Part shown: positions 8,653 to 15,802 of the stretch, piece by piece | Numbering within the stretch: the stretch's first letter is position 1 | Layout: the number at the start of each line of letters is the position of its first letter | Source: a virus | Reading direction: 5' to 3' (one strand) | IMG/VR virus record: IMGVR_UViG_3300025870_000040 | Coordinates: 1 to 33,218 of that record | Length of the DNA: 33,218 nt | The notes under the pieces: generated by a model | What the model was told of the DNA's origin: nothing | Databases searched by the model: none | What the model saw: the letters and a program-made list of their open reading frames with translations, nothing else | Program-made: the position numbers and the translations under genes

Positions 8653-10818
8653 ATGAAAAATACAAACGATTTATTAATCGTCGAGATGTCGTCATCTGCT
8701 CTTAGTTCAGTCCAGAATGAAGAGAAAGCGTACATTTTAGAAGGTGTTTTCGGTCAAATTGACCAAAAAAATAGAAACAATCGTATCTATACCGAGTCTG
8801 AATATGTTCCTCAAATAGAGGCTCTTCAGCAGAAAATAGAGGCTTCTAAACTTTTGGGTGAATTAGATCATCCAACTTCATTCGACACATCACTTAAAAA
8901 CGTATCTCACATTATCGAAGAACTTACTTATGATAAAGAATCAAAAGAAGTAAGAGGTAAAATTAGATTATTAGATACAGACGCCGGTCGTCAAGCAAAG
9001 GCACTTGTAGATGCAGGTATTCCTTTACAGATTTCATCAAGAGCTGCTGGTGCAGTTGAATCCAATGGTAAGGTAAAAATTAAACAATTATTTACTTATG
9101 ATCTGGTTGCAGATCCTGGATTTGAAAATGCAGAATTAAAAAGAGTTAACGAATCTTATGGTTTCGATAATAATTCTGGTTTATGGATTTATGAAATGAA
9201 CAATGAAGGTCAAGCTACAAACGAATTAGAAACTAACAAAACACAAATAAAAGAAAATAAAAACATGGCAGAATTTGTAAAGGCTGACGACTTCAACAAG
9301 TACTCAGAGTATTTAGCGAACGAAATCAAGTCTATTAAAGAAGGTATCATAGCTAAAGAAGAAACTTCTAGTGAAGATACAACAGTTGAGAATTTAACTT
9401 CTCACAACGATCATATCGTAGAAAGTGTTAACAAACTATCAGATTATGTTGGTTATTTGGCAGAAAAATTAGATGAATCTATTCAATATAGTGAACACGT
9501 AGCTGAAAAAACAGATCAATCTATTTCTTATTCAGAAAACATTGCTGAAAAACTAGATCAAGGTATTCAATACACAGAACATTTGGCAGAAGCAGTTACT
9601 AAAGTTAAAGATTTCTCTAATTATTTAGCAGAGGCACATAATGAAGGTGCAACGACACACGAAACTTTAGTAAGTTATGTAGAATACTTAAAAGAAAATT
9701 TACAATCAGTTTCTGAGTATGCTGATTATATTGCAGAGTCTATTAACGAATCAGTTGTTACTGAAGAAGATGGCGCTGAAAACCCAGGCATTGAAGAAGA
9801 AGATGTTGAATCTGCTGAAGAAATTACAGATAATGAAGAAGAGGGTGACGTTAAAGGAGAAGAAGTTGCTAAAGAAGGTGACGAGGATGCAGAAGATGCA
9901 GAAGACGTAACTGAAGTTGGACCAGAAGGTGAAACTAAATCTCAAGACGAAAGCTATTCTGAAGAAGTTGACGAATCTGATGAAGGTGCAAAAGATGTTG
10001 AAGAAATAGAAGACGAAGACGTTGAAGCTGGAGATAATTCAACAGAAGGCGACGTATCTGATGCAGGTGAAGGTAAAGATGTTGAAGAAATCGACGGAGA
10101 AGAAGTTGAAGCTGGAGATAATTCAACAGAAGGTGATGTTGAAGGCGAGGTAGTTGCTAAAGAAGGCGACGAGGATGCAGAAGATGCAGAAGACGTAACT
10201 GAAGTTGGACCAGAAGGTGAAACTAAAGAAGCTGATGCAGGTGAAGGCGAAGAAGAAGCTGAAGGCGAAGAAGGAGCACATGATCCATTAGAAGCTTACA
10301 AAAACGAAATCTCTTCAAAATTAGATAAATTAGTTGAAAATGCACAAATTAAAGAAAATGAAAGTCCTTCATTCTTTAAAGTAGTTTCATCTAACACAAG
10401 AGAAGCATATAACGCGCTAAATGAAGATGCTAAACGTAATGTTAGACAACATGTTACAAAAAGAGGATTTATGACAGAGAGAGAAATCTTATCTAGAATT
10501 AATGAATCTCAATTAATAGTTGAAAATGTAGGTGCACAACCAACATTCATTGCTCTTATGCCATCTGAATACGCAGAAACATGGGCTAACCTATCTGAAG
10601 CTAAACAAAATCAGATAACAGCTCAATCCAAATACAAAACATTGAACACAGAGTATCAAGTTGCAAATTTCTGGCAAACTAGAGATTTAAGAGAAGCTCC
10701 TGTTAAAATGGAAAAAGTAGAAATGGTAAAAGAATCTAAGGACGTTGTTAAAAAGCAAGAAACACTATATGATGTGTCTACTTACGCAAACGAACTTAAA
10801 AGGAGATTTAACAAATAA
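8653..10818 (+). CDS. 21: Prohead protease fused to scaffold-like core domain (gp21-gp22)
   Basis: The 721-aa product joins two functions that T4 encodes separately. Residues about 1-170 are a gp21-type serine protease: GELDHP carries the catalytic His73, ISSRAAG carries the Ser at 128/129, and LVADPGF follows. T4 gp21 cuts scaffold and capsid at [LI]xE. From residue 205 (NMAEFVKADDF) to the end the protein is scaffold-like. It has about four 14-residue coiled-coil repeats of the type YxEHxAEKxDQxI (about 270-330), then a very acidic segment with internal duplications (about 375-550), then a helical C-terminus. Core and protease are thus one polypeptide unless the internal ATG at 9265 is used. 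The N-terminus MKNTNDLLIVE also ends in an [LI]xE site. Confidence 0.9.
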   Translation: MKNTNDLLIVEMSSSALSSVQNEEKAYILEGVFGQIDQKNRNNRIYTESEYVPQIEALQQKIEASKLLGELDHPTSFDTSLKNVSHIIEELTYDKESKEVRGKIRLLDTDAGRQAKALVDAGIPLQISSRAAGAVESNGKVKIKQLFTYDLVADPGFENAELKRVNESYGFDNNSGLWIYEMNNEGQATNELETNKTQIKENKNMAEFVKADDFNKYSEYLANEIKSIKEGIIAKEETSSEDTTVENLTSHNDHIVESVNKLSDYVGYLAEKLDESIQYSEHVAEKTDQSISYSENIAEKLDQGIQYTEHLAEAVTKVKDFSNYLAEAHNEGATTHETLVSYVEYLKENLQSVSEYADYIAESINESVVTEEDGAENPGIEEEDVESAEEITDNEEEGDVKGEEVAKEGDEDAEDAEDVTEVGPEGETKSQDESYSEEVDESDEGAKDVEEIEDEDVEAGDNSTEGDVSDAGEGKDVEEIDGEEVEAGDNSTEGDVEGEVVAKEGDEDAEDAEDVTEVGPEGETKEADAGEGEEEAEGEEGAHDPLEAYKNEISSKLDKLVENAQIKENESPSFFKVVSSNTREAYNALNEDAKRNVRQHVTKRGFMTEREILSRINESQLIVENVGAQPTFIALMPSEYAETWANLSEAKQNQITAQSKYKTLNTEYQVANFWQTRDLREAPVKMEKVEMVKESKDVVKKQETLYDVSTYANELKRRFNK
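9265..10818 (+). other. Possible internal start giving free scaffold (gp22-like)
   Basis: ATG at 9265-9267 is in frame (Met205 of the fusion) and follows an A-rich run (AAGAAAATAAAAAC) that looks just like the leaders of genuine starts in this genome. Translation from it would give a 517-aa protein lacking the protease. Many phages make scaffold this way from inside the protease gene (lambda Nu3). Not proven from sequence. Confidence 0.4.
9865..10227 (+). repeat. Duplicated acidic-region repeats in the scaffold part
   Basis: A 75-bp unit at 9865-9939 recurs at 10153-10227 with one silent difference (GGT/GGC). Between them a 66-bp unit at 9991-10056 recurs in diverged form at 10075-10140. Units encode acidic peptides such as GDEDAEDAEDVTEVGPEG and VEAGDNSTEGDV. 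The near identity of the 75-bp copies suggests a recent duplication. Confidence 0.9.
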
Positions 10819-10824
10819 TATAAA

Positions 10825-10833
10825 GATATATAA
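10825..10833 (+). promoter_or_regulatory. Late-promoter-like motif GATATATAA before the major capsid gene
   Basis: Copy of the recurring 9-mer directly after the protease-scaffold stop. It ends 89 nt before the capsid ATG, the longest leader in the set. The leader contains only a 4-codon ORF (ATG at 10873) and no clear hairpin. Confidence 0.6.
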
Positions 10834-10922
10834 ATTAATCGACGATAGGGTGACAGAAGCAGAAAACCCAAGTATGTCGAGTTTTTAACTAAACAACAAA
10901 CTAAAAAAACGATCATTAAAAA

Positions 10923-12338
10923 ATGGCAAATTTATTAAACGAAGCTGAGATCAGAAATACTTGGGCGCCAATCATTGAAGAGGCAACTGGTATTAATGAA
11001 TCAGAAAAATTAGCGTGGATGTCGACTTACTGTCACAACCACAAACTGTATGAAGACGCAAACATTATGTCTTTATCAAACAACCCTGGCCCAATGAACC
11101 TTTCAGGTATGGGCGCAGTAACATTCCCAGGTAGCATCTCACAAGGTGCCGCTGCAGGTGAGACTGGTTCAGGTGACAAAGCACCAACATTATTGCCTTT
11201 GGCAATGCAAGTTGCTGCACAAACTATCGGTCTAGACTTAGTACCAGTAGTACCAATGGCTGGACCAATGGGATTACTTTCTTACTTAGACTTTACTTAC
11301 CAAGGTGGTAGAGTAGATAACGCACAAGCTCCAACTTATGTTAAGACTGCAAAAGCTCCAGTTGATGGTACAAAAGAAGTTGAAGTAGGTACTTCAAGAA
11401 TCGATGGTTCAAAAATCTATTCAATAGGTAGTGAACTAGCTGACAATGAAACTGTTCTAAATTTATTTACTGGCGCTGAAGCTGGTGATGTAGAATTAGT
11501 TGCTGCACTAGAAGATCATATTCCTGGATTCTCAGGAGGTACAGATGTATTAGACGCTAACGATGCTGTCCTTTACAGAAAGCCTTTCACTAGAGATGCT
11601 GGTGAAAAGACTGCTGACAAAGTAATGGGTCTATCTTTATTCTCTAAAAGCGTTGCTGCTGAAACTTTCCAAGTTGCTGCTGCCGTAACAAGAGAGCAAA
11701 TTCAAGATCTTAAACAATTCGGTGTTGATGCTGTAGCTCAAGTTGAGTCAGTATTAACTAACGAATTAACTCAGTCAATCAACCAACACATTTTAGGTAA
11801 AATGAGAGAAATCGCTAAAACTGATTTATTCGGAATTAACGAGCTTGATTTAGCTTTAGATGCTGGTGAAACTAGAGGTGATGCACACAGAAGAATCTTA
11901 ACAAACATTTTAGCTGCTGCTAACATTATCGCAATTAACGGAAGAAGAGGTGCTGGTAACTTCGCTGTCGTAGGTGGTAAAGTTGCATCTGCATTACAAG
12001 GTGTTGCAGGATTCGTACCAAACCCAATGGCTAACACTTTCAACCAAGTTGCAGGTGCTATTTTCCCAGTAGGTTCGGTTGCAGGTATCAATGTATACAC
12101 TGACCCTAACTTATCTTTCAGTGAAAAAGAAATCTTAGTTGGTAGAAAAGGTGACGGAAACGGTCCTGGTCTAGTATTCATGCCTTACTTAATGGCTGAA
12201 TCAGTACAAGCGATCGCTGAAGGAACTATGGCTCCTAAAGTAGCTGTGAAATCAAGATATGCTTTAGTTGAAGCTGGTTTCCATACTGCTGAGCAATACC
12301 AAAAGTTCTCTCTAAAAGCTTCTGCATTTACACTATAA
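10923..12338 (+). CDS. 23: Major capsid protein gp23
   Basis: The 471-aa product is a T4-type major capsid protein. N-terminal features are NTWAPIIEEATGI, the LSGMGAVTFPG segment, LLPLAMQVAAQTIGLDLVPVVPM and GPMGLLSYLDFTY, which are hallmarks of T4-like gp23. The central and C-terminal parts contain TREQIQDLKQFG, GAGNFAVVGG and the VYTDPNLS region. It is somewhat shorter than T4 gp23 (521 aa). A likely maturation cut follows LYE at residues 42-44, in line with the [LI]xE specificity of the gp21-type protease next door. The ATG follows an A-rich run. A terminator follows the stop by about 30 nt. Confidence 0.97.
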   Translation: MANLLNEAEIRNTWAPIIEEATGINESEKLAWMSTYCHNHKLYEDANIMSLSNNPGPMNLSGMGAVTFPGSISQGAAAGETGSGDKAPTLLPLAMQVAAQTIGLDLVPVVPMAGPMGLLSYLDFTYQGGRVDNAQAPTYVKTAKAPVDGTKEVEVGTSRIDGSKIYSIGSELADNETVLNLFTGAEAGDVELVAALEDHIPGFSGGTDVLDANDAVLYRKPFTRDAGEKTADKVMGLSLFSKSVAAETFQVAAAVTREQIQDLKQFGVDAVAQVESVLTNELTQSINQHILGKMREIAKTDLFGINELDLALDAGETRGDAHRRILTNILAAANIIAINGRRGAGNFAVVGGKVASALQGVAGFVPNPMANTFNQVAGAIFPVGSVAGINVYTDPNLSFSEKEILVGRKGDGNGPGLVFMPYLMAESVQAIAEGTMAPKVAVKSRYALVEAGFHTAEQYQKFSLKASAFTL

Positions 12339-12370
12339 TTTATAGTTTAAATTAGACTTTTAAATATTAA

Positions 12371-12399
12371 AAGGCCCTCAATTTGAGGGTCTTTTTTTT
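12371..12399 (+). terminator. Rho-independent terminator after the major capsid gene
   Basis: AAGGCCCTC pairs with GAGGGTCTT (one G-T wobble) around loop AATTT, followed by an eight-T run. It ends the capsid transcript. Confidence 0.9.
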
Positions 12400-12425
12400 G
12401 TTAGAAACTTTTAAAAAATTGAAGA

Positions 12426-12434
12426 GATATATAA
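12426..12434 (+). promoter_or_regulatory. Late-promoter-like motif GATATATAA
   Basis: Copy of the recurring 9-mer, 27 nt after the capsid terminator and 40 nt before the ATG of the 573-aa gene. Because it follows a terminator, a promoter is needed here. Confidence 0.65.
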
Positions 12435-12474
12435 AGTATAATCTAATATTAAGTTTTAAAAAAATACAACAAAG

Positions 12475-14196
12475 ATGAAATTAACTAAAAAGATAATGTT
12501 ATTAGAAGATTTTGCTACAAACGCAGCCTCAGATAACACTAGCGCAACTCCCGTTGCTCCAACAACAAACACATCAGTATCAATGGATGCTACTACTACT
12601 ACACATGATGTTTCAGGAGAAACTTTAAGAACTGAAGTACTAAAAGACGTTGATTCAATTTTAACAAGATTATCAGAGCTATCAGATAATATTAAAGAGG
12701 GTTTAAATATACACGTAGGCTTCAACGAATATGAATCTTTATTAGAAGAATTAGTTGATCACTCGTCTTTTCATAACGTAGATGAAGGTTTAGGCGATAT
12801 GTTAACAAATATTAAAGCATTTGCAAGTAATCCTATAAAATTTACTAAATTAAAAAATAATTTAAAAAAATATCAAAAGGCATTAGTACAGCAGGCCATT
12901 AATAATGTTGATTTTGCAAAAAAGAAACAAGCATCAAATGATGATGGTAAAGATAAAAAGAGAGCAGAAACTTTAGACGCAGCCAATAAAGCTAAGAACC
13001 AAGCATTAAAAGATACCGTTGATGCAATCGAAGCTAGAATGAAAGACTTAGCAACTAGTGAACCTCTTAAATTATATAGCAACCTTAAAAAGAATGGTGC
13101 TAAATTACAAGCTGCACAAATAGTATTAAAAGCTACGTCAGGTGAAGAAGCAAAACAATTAAAATTAAAAATAGAAACTTTAGAAGATAGAATCTCAGAT
13201 GATGGTAAATCTCTAAAAGATTATGCTGCACAAGATGGAGAAAATGGAGCTCAAGCACAAGATACTACAATAGATGGCGCCAAAGGTGAAGGTGCTAAAG
13301 GTGAAGGTGCTAAAGGTGAAGGTGCTAAAGGTGAAGATGTAAAAGATGATAAAAAGGCACAAGAAATAGAAAAAGCTAAAGGTGAAGTAACTAAGGCTCA
13401 AGAAGCTATTGACGCTTTAGAAAATGAAAAAGGACCAGATGGTCAACCTGCAAGTGCCCCTAAAAAAGCTGCAGCACAATTGGTAAAATTAGAAGCTGAA
13501 CTTGTAGTAGCTGAATTAGAAGAAAACACCGAAAGAATAGAAGAATTAAAAACAAAGATAGCAAATGCTAACAAAACTGTATCTTTAAAGGTTCAAAAAA
13601 TAGTAGGAACTACTGAACTAACTGATGAGCAAAAGGCTAAAAATAGCAAAGAAGGTAAAATTACAAGATATAAGGCGCTTATAGATGGAACCGACGACGA
13701 AGCTAAAAAGGCACAGTATCAGAAAAAAATAGAAGATCTACAAGAAGAATCATGGGAATCTTTCTTAGATAGTGATTATGTTGCTGTTTTAGAAGCTGAA
13801 CTACTAGAATTTGAAAATTCAGTAAATAAATTAGAAAATTTAGAAGTAATACAAGAAGCTACGTTATCTGATCTAATGGCGTTTGACGCTGATGAAGATG
13901 GTTACAAATACTTAAAGGCACAAGCTAAGAAATTAGGCGTTAAGGTTGCAATCGCTTCCGGTGACAAATCTACATATTGGGATATGGGATATGATAGTTT
14001 AACGTATACTGGTAAAAAAGATGCTATTTTAAAGTTAGCTGCGGTATCAGGTCATGATCAAGATATTTGTCCAGGAGATGAAGATTGCGGTGGATATACT
14101 TTAGAAGAAAGCGATATCAAATCAACATTACCTAAAAAAGTAAAACTTTATGAAGGTATGTCAGTTGCTGATAAATTTAAAGCTTTGATGCAATAA
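12475..14196 (+). CDS. Probable internal head protein, lysine/glutamate-rich, with AKGEG repeats
   Basis: I do not recognise the 573-aa product by family. It begins MKLTKKIMLLEDF, a short basic-hydrophobic peptide ending in LLE, which fits the prohead protease consensus and resembles the T4 capsid-targeting peptide. A Thr/Ser/Ala-rich linker follows (about 15-45). Then come long K/E/A-rich helices (about 110-250 and 290-400) separated by four tandem AKGEG units (residues about 269-288). A compact C-terminal part has a D/C-rich segment, DICPGDEDCGG, near residue 540. It sits between gp23 and the replication island with its own late motif and terminator. Delivery into the head with the DNA is inferred, and its function is unknown. 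Confidence 0.8.
   Translation: MKLTKKIMLLEDFATNAASDNTSATPVAPTTNTSVSMDATTTTHDVSGETLRTEVLKDVDSILTRLSELSDNIKEGLNIHVGFNEYESLLEELVDHSSFHNVDEGLGDMLTNIKAFASNPIKFTKLKNNLKKYQKALVQQAINNVDFAKKKQASNDDGKDKKRAETLDAANKAKNQALKDTVDAIEARMKDLATSEPLKLYSNLKKNGAKLQAAQIVLKATSGEEAKQLKLKIETLEDRISDDGKSLKDYAAQDGENGAQAQDTTIDGAKGEGAKGEGAKGEGAKGEDVKDDKKAQEIEKAKGEVTKAQEAIDALENEKGPDGQPASAPKKAAAQLVKLEAELVVAELEENTERIEELKTKIANANKTVSLKVQKIVGTTELTDEQKAKNSKEGKITRYKALIDGTDDEAKKAQYQKKIEDLQEESWESFLDSDYVAVLEAELLEFENSVNKLENLEVIQEATLSDLMAFDADEDGYKYLKAQAKKLGVKVAIASGDKSTYWDMGYDSLTYTGKKDAILKLAAVSGHDQDICPGDEDCGGYTLEESDIKSTLPKKVKLYEGMSVADKFKALMQ
13279..13338 (+). repeat. Four tandem 15-bp repeats (AKGEG)
   Basis: Four in-frame copies of GCTAAAGGTGAAGGT, the first with GCC and the last ending GAT, encode AKGEG x3 and AKGED. 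The copies are almost identical at DNA level, indicating slippage-type expansion; copy number may vary between relatives. Confidence 0.95.
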
Positions 14197-14198
14197 CA

Positions 14199-14708
14199 CT
14201 AAAGGGAGCGTTTGGCTCCTTTTTTTGCAAGTTTAAGAAACTCCTCTCGTTCTTCGAGTAGGAGTTTTTTGCATTTCTTGCGAAACTCAATAGAAGATTT
14301 TAATATACGACTGTCCACCATAGGCGCGTCTAATACATCATAATATTCTGGATGTATAAAGTTTTTTAAATCAAAATTCATAAACTTAGCCTTTATTGGT
14401 TTTAAACTAATAGCACATTTCCATTTTAGTGTATTGTAATTAGATTCTAACGTTTTGTAATTTACTAAACTTTGAGATTCTCTATCCCAATATCCACGCT
14501 CTTCTAATTTTGTTTGCTTAACTGGCCGTTGTGTTTTAAGAATACACTCTATAACCCTGTCGTCTTTAGCCCACTTTCTAACATGCCTGTGTTCTACTAA
14601 AAATTTACGATAAAACTTTTGTAAAGGTGCAAGTATAATACCATATCGATTGCGAGGATTTGGACCGTTTGTTCGATTAAGAATAATATGTAAATATGAT
14701 TTTGCCAT
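14199..14708 (-). CDS. Unknown basic protein, the only reverse-strand gene
   Basis: The 169-aa product is not recognised. It is strongly basic (K/R-rich throughout), starts MAKSYLHIILNRTNGP and has a helical C-terminus (EFRKKCKKLLLEEREEF). No membrane segment, signal peptide or zinc motif is visible. It converges on the 573-aa gene across a terminator and diverges from clamp loader gp44, with about 65 nt between the two starts. A nucleic-acid-binding role is possible from charge and from its place in the replication island, where T4 keeps the translational repressor regA, but it does not look like RegA. Its isolation on the other strand suggests independent acquisition or separate control. 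Confidence 0.8.
   Translation of the reverse strand: MAKSYLHIILNRTNGPNPRNRYGIILAPLQKFYRKFLVEHRHVRKWAKDDRVIECILKTQRPVKQTKLEERGYWDRESQSLVNYKTLESNYNTLKWKCAISLKPIKAKFMNFDLKNFIHPEYYDVLDAPMVDSRILKSSIEFRKKCKKLLLEEREEFLKLAKKGAKRSL
14201..14226 (+). terminator. Rho-independent terminator between convergent genes
   Basis: GGAGC and GCTCC pair around loop GTTTG, with A/T extension and a seven-T run on the + strand. The hairpin terminates the 573-aa gene and also encodes the last codons of the reverse-strand gene. Confidence 0.85.
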
Positions 14709-14743
14709 ATATTATATTTATCTCTGAAACAAATCAGCGCTTA

Positions 14744-14755
14744 TTTAGTATAACC
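14744..14755 (+). promoter_or_regulatory. Possible early promoter element TTTAGTATAACC
   Basis: This lies 18 nt before the gp44 start and resembles the TTTTT-GTATATT element before the 5' nuclease gene and the last gene of the window. GATATATAA is absent here. Confidence 0.25.
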
Positions 14756-14773
14756 AGTAAACAATATAACTAT

Positions 14774-15730
14774 ATGCAATCAGTGAATCAACTTTTTACA
14801 GAAAAATACAGACCAAAGAATTTAGAAGAGTTAATATTACCAGATAGAGTAATGTCTAAATTTAAAGACGGATTAGTTCAAAATATGTTATTATCGGGTT
14901 CTCCTGGAACTGGTAAAACTTCATGTGCGAAGGCAATTGTAAATCAATTTGAATTACCTTACCTTTATATAAATGCATCTACAGATACCTCGGTTGATGT
15001 TATTCGTACAAGAATTACTGATTTTTGCTCTACTGTTTCTATTATGGATAAACCAGGTATGTTTAAAGTAGTAATACTAGATGAGGTTGATGGTGTATCA
15101 GATCAATTTTTTAAAGCATTGCGTGCTACTATGGAAACATTTGCATCTAATTCTAGATTTATTGCAACATGTAATTATATTAATAAATTACCAGATCCTA
15201 TTTTATCTCGTTTTGAAGTTATTGATTTTGATTTTGACAAAGAAGAAGAAACAGAATTAACTAAAAAATACATTCGAAGAGTTTATGAGATTTGTGGTAA
15301 AGAAGAAATGACTATTGAAAAACCAGCATTAGTTGAGTTTGTTCGTAGAAACTTTCCAGATCTAAGATCTACTTTAAATAAATTACAAGGATATAAAACA
15401 CAAGGAACAAAAAAAATAACACTAGAGGATGTTAAGAAATTTAATTCAGTTTACAAAGATGTGTTTGAATTAGTGTTTAATGAATCTGATCCAGCTAAAA
15501 ACTATCAATTACTTGTTAGTAATTATGCAAATAGAGTAGATGATGTTCTACAATCAATGGGTGAGGAATTCGTAGAATATATACAACAAGAACAATTACA
15601 ATCAGTCAAACATATACCACAGATTATTATTTCGGTAGCTAAGCATCAAGCACAGAGAGTACATGTAATAGATCCTGTAATTACAATGTTAAGTTGTATT
15701 TATGAGGTACAAGGAATTGTTAAAGATTAA
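14774..15730 (+). CDS. 44: Sliding clamp loader large subunit gp44 (AAA+ ATPase)
   Basis: This is the ATPase subunit that loads the gp45 clamp for the phage replisome and, in T4, for late transcription. From the ATG at 14774 (MQSVNQLFTEKYRP) the protein is 318 aa, almost exactly T4 gp44 (319 aa). The frame is open from an ATG at 14696, but those 26 extra residues are not family-like and would overlap the reverse-strand gene, so 14774 is chosen. Walker A is GSPGTGKT at 42-49, Walker B is VVILDEVD with D103/E104, the sensor region is ATCNY, and the arginine-finger region is SRFE at 145-148. Identification is firm. Confidence 0.95.
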   Translation: MQSVNQLFTEKYRPKNLEELILPDRVMSKFKDGLVQNMLLSGSPGTGKTSCAKAIVNQFELPYLYINASTDTSVDVIRTRITDFCSTVSIMDKPGMFKVVILDEVDGVSDQFFKALRATMETFASNSRFIATCNYINKLPDPILSRFEVIDFDFDKEEETELTKKYIRRVYEICGKEEMTIEKPALVEFVRRNFPDLRSTLNKLQGYKTQGTKKITLEDVKKFNSVYKDVFELVFNESDPAKNYQLLVSNYANRVDDVLQSMGEEFVEYIQQEQLQSVKHIPQIIISVAKHQAQRVHVIDPVITMLSCIYEVQGIVKD

Positions 15731-15770
15731 AAATAAACAGCAAATAATTTTACCCGGTCATTTATTTTTA
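15728..15770. repeat. 10-bp A/T inverted repeat spanning the gp44 stop
   Basis: TAAAAATAAA at 15728-15737, which includes the gp44 stop codon, pairs perfectly with TTTATTTTTA at 15761-15770. The right arm abuts the GTATATT element before the next gene. It could be a weak terminator or operator, but is A/T only. Confidence 0.35.
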
Positions 15771-15779
15771 GTATATTGG
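15771..15779 (+). promoter_or_regulatory. Candidate host-type promoter element GTATATTGG
   Basis: TATATTGG approximates the Bacteroidota -7 box TAnnTTTG. The 25-nt spacing to the ATG is identical to that of GTATATT before the gene at 33106. No convincing -33 element is seen. Confidence 0.35.
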
Positions 15780-15802
15780 CTAGGTAATAATAATCATAAG
15801 AT

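Noticed and set aside
10834-10922. Riboswitch or structured RNA in the long gp23 leader
   Set aside because: Only a weak 5-bp pairing (TCGAC/GTCGA) and a 4-codon ORF are visible, not enough to call a structure.
11771-12181. 136-codon open frame on the - strand within the capsid gene
   Set aside because: Shadow of a strongly biased gp23 coding frame; no leader and no family features.
13279-13338. Tandem repeat as a CRISPR or regulatory array
   Set aside because: The units are in-frame 15-mers without spacers inside a coding sequence, so they are a protein repeat.
14696-14773. 26-residue N-terminal extension of gp44
   Set aside because: It would overlap the start of the reverse-strand gene and is not seen in clamp loaders; starting at 14774 gives the T4-like length and N-terminus.
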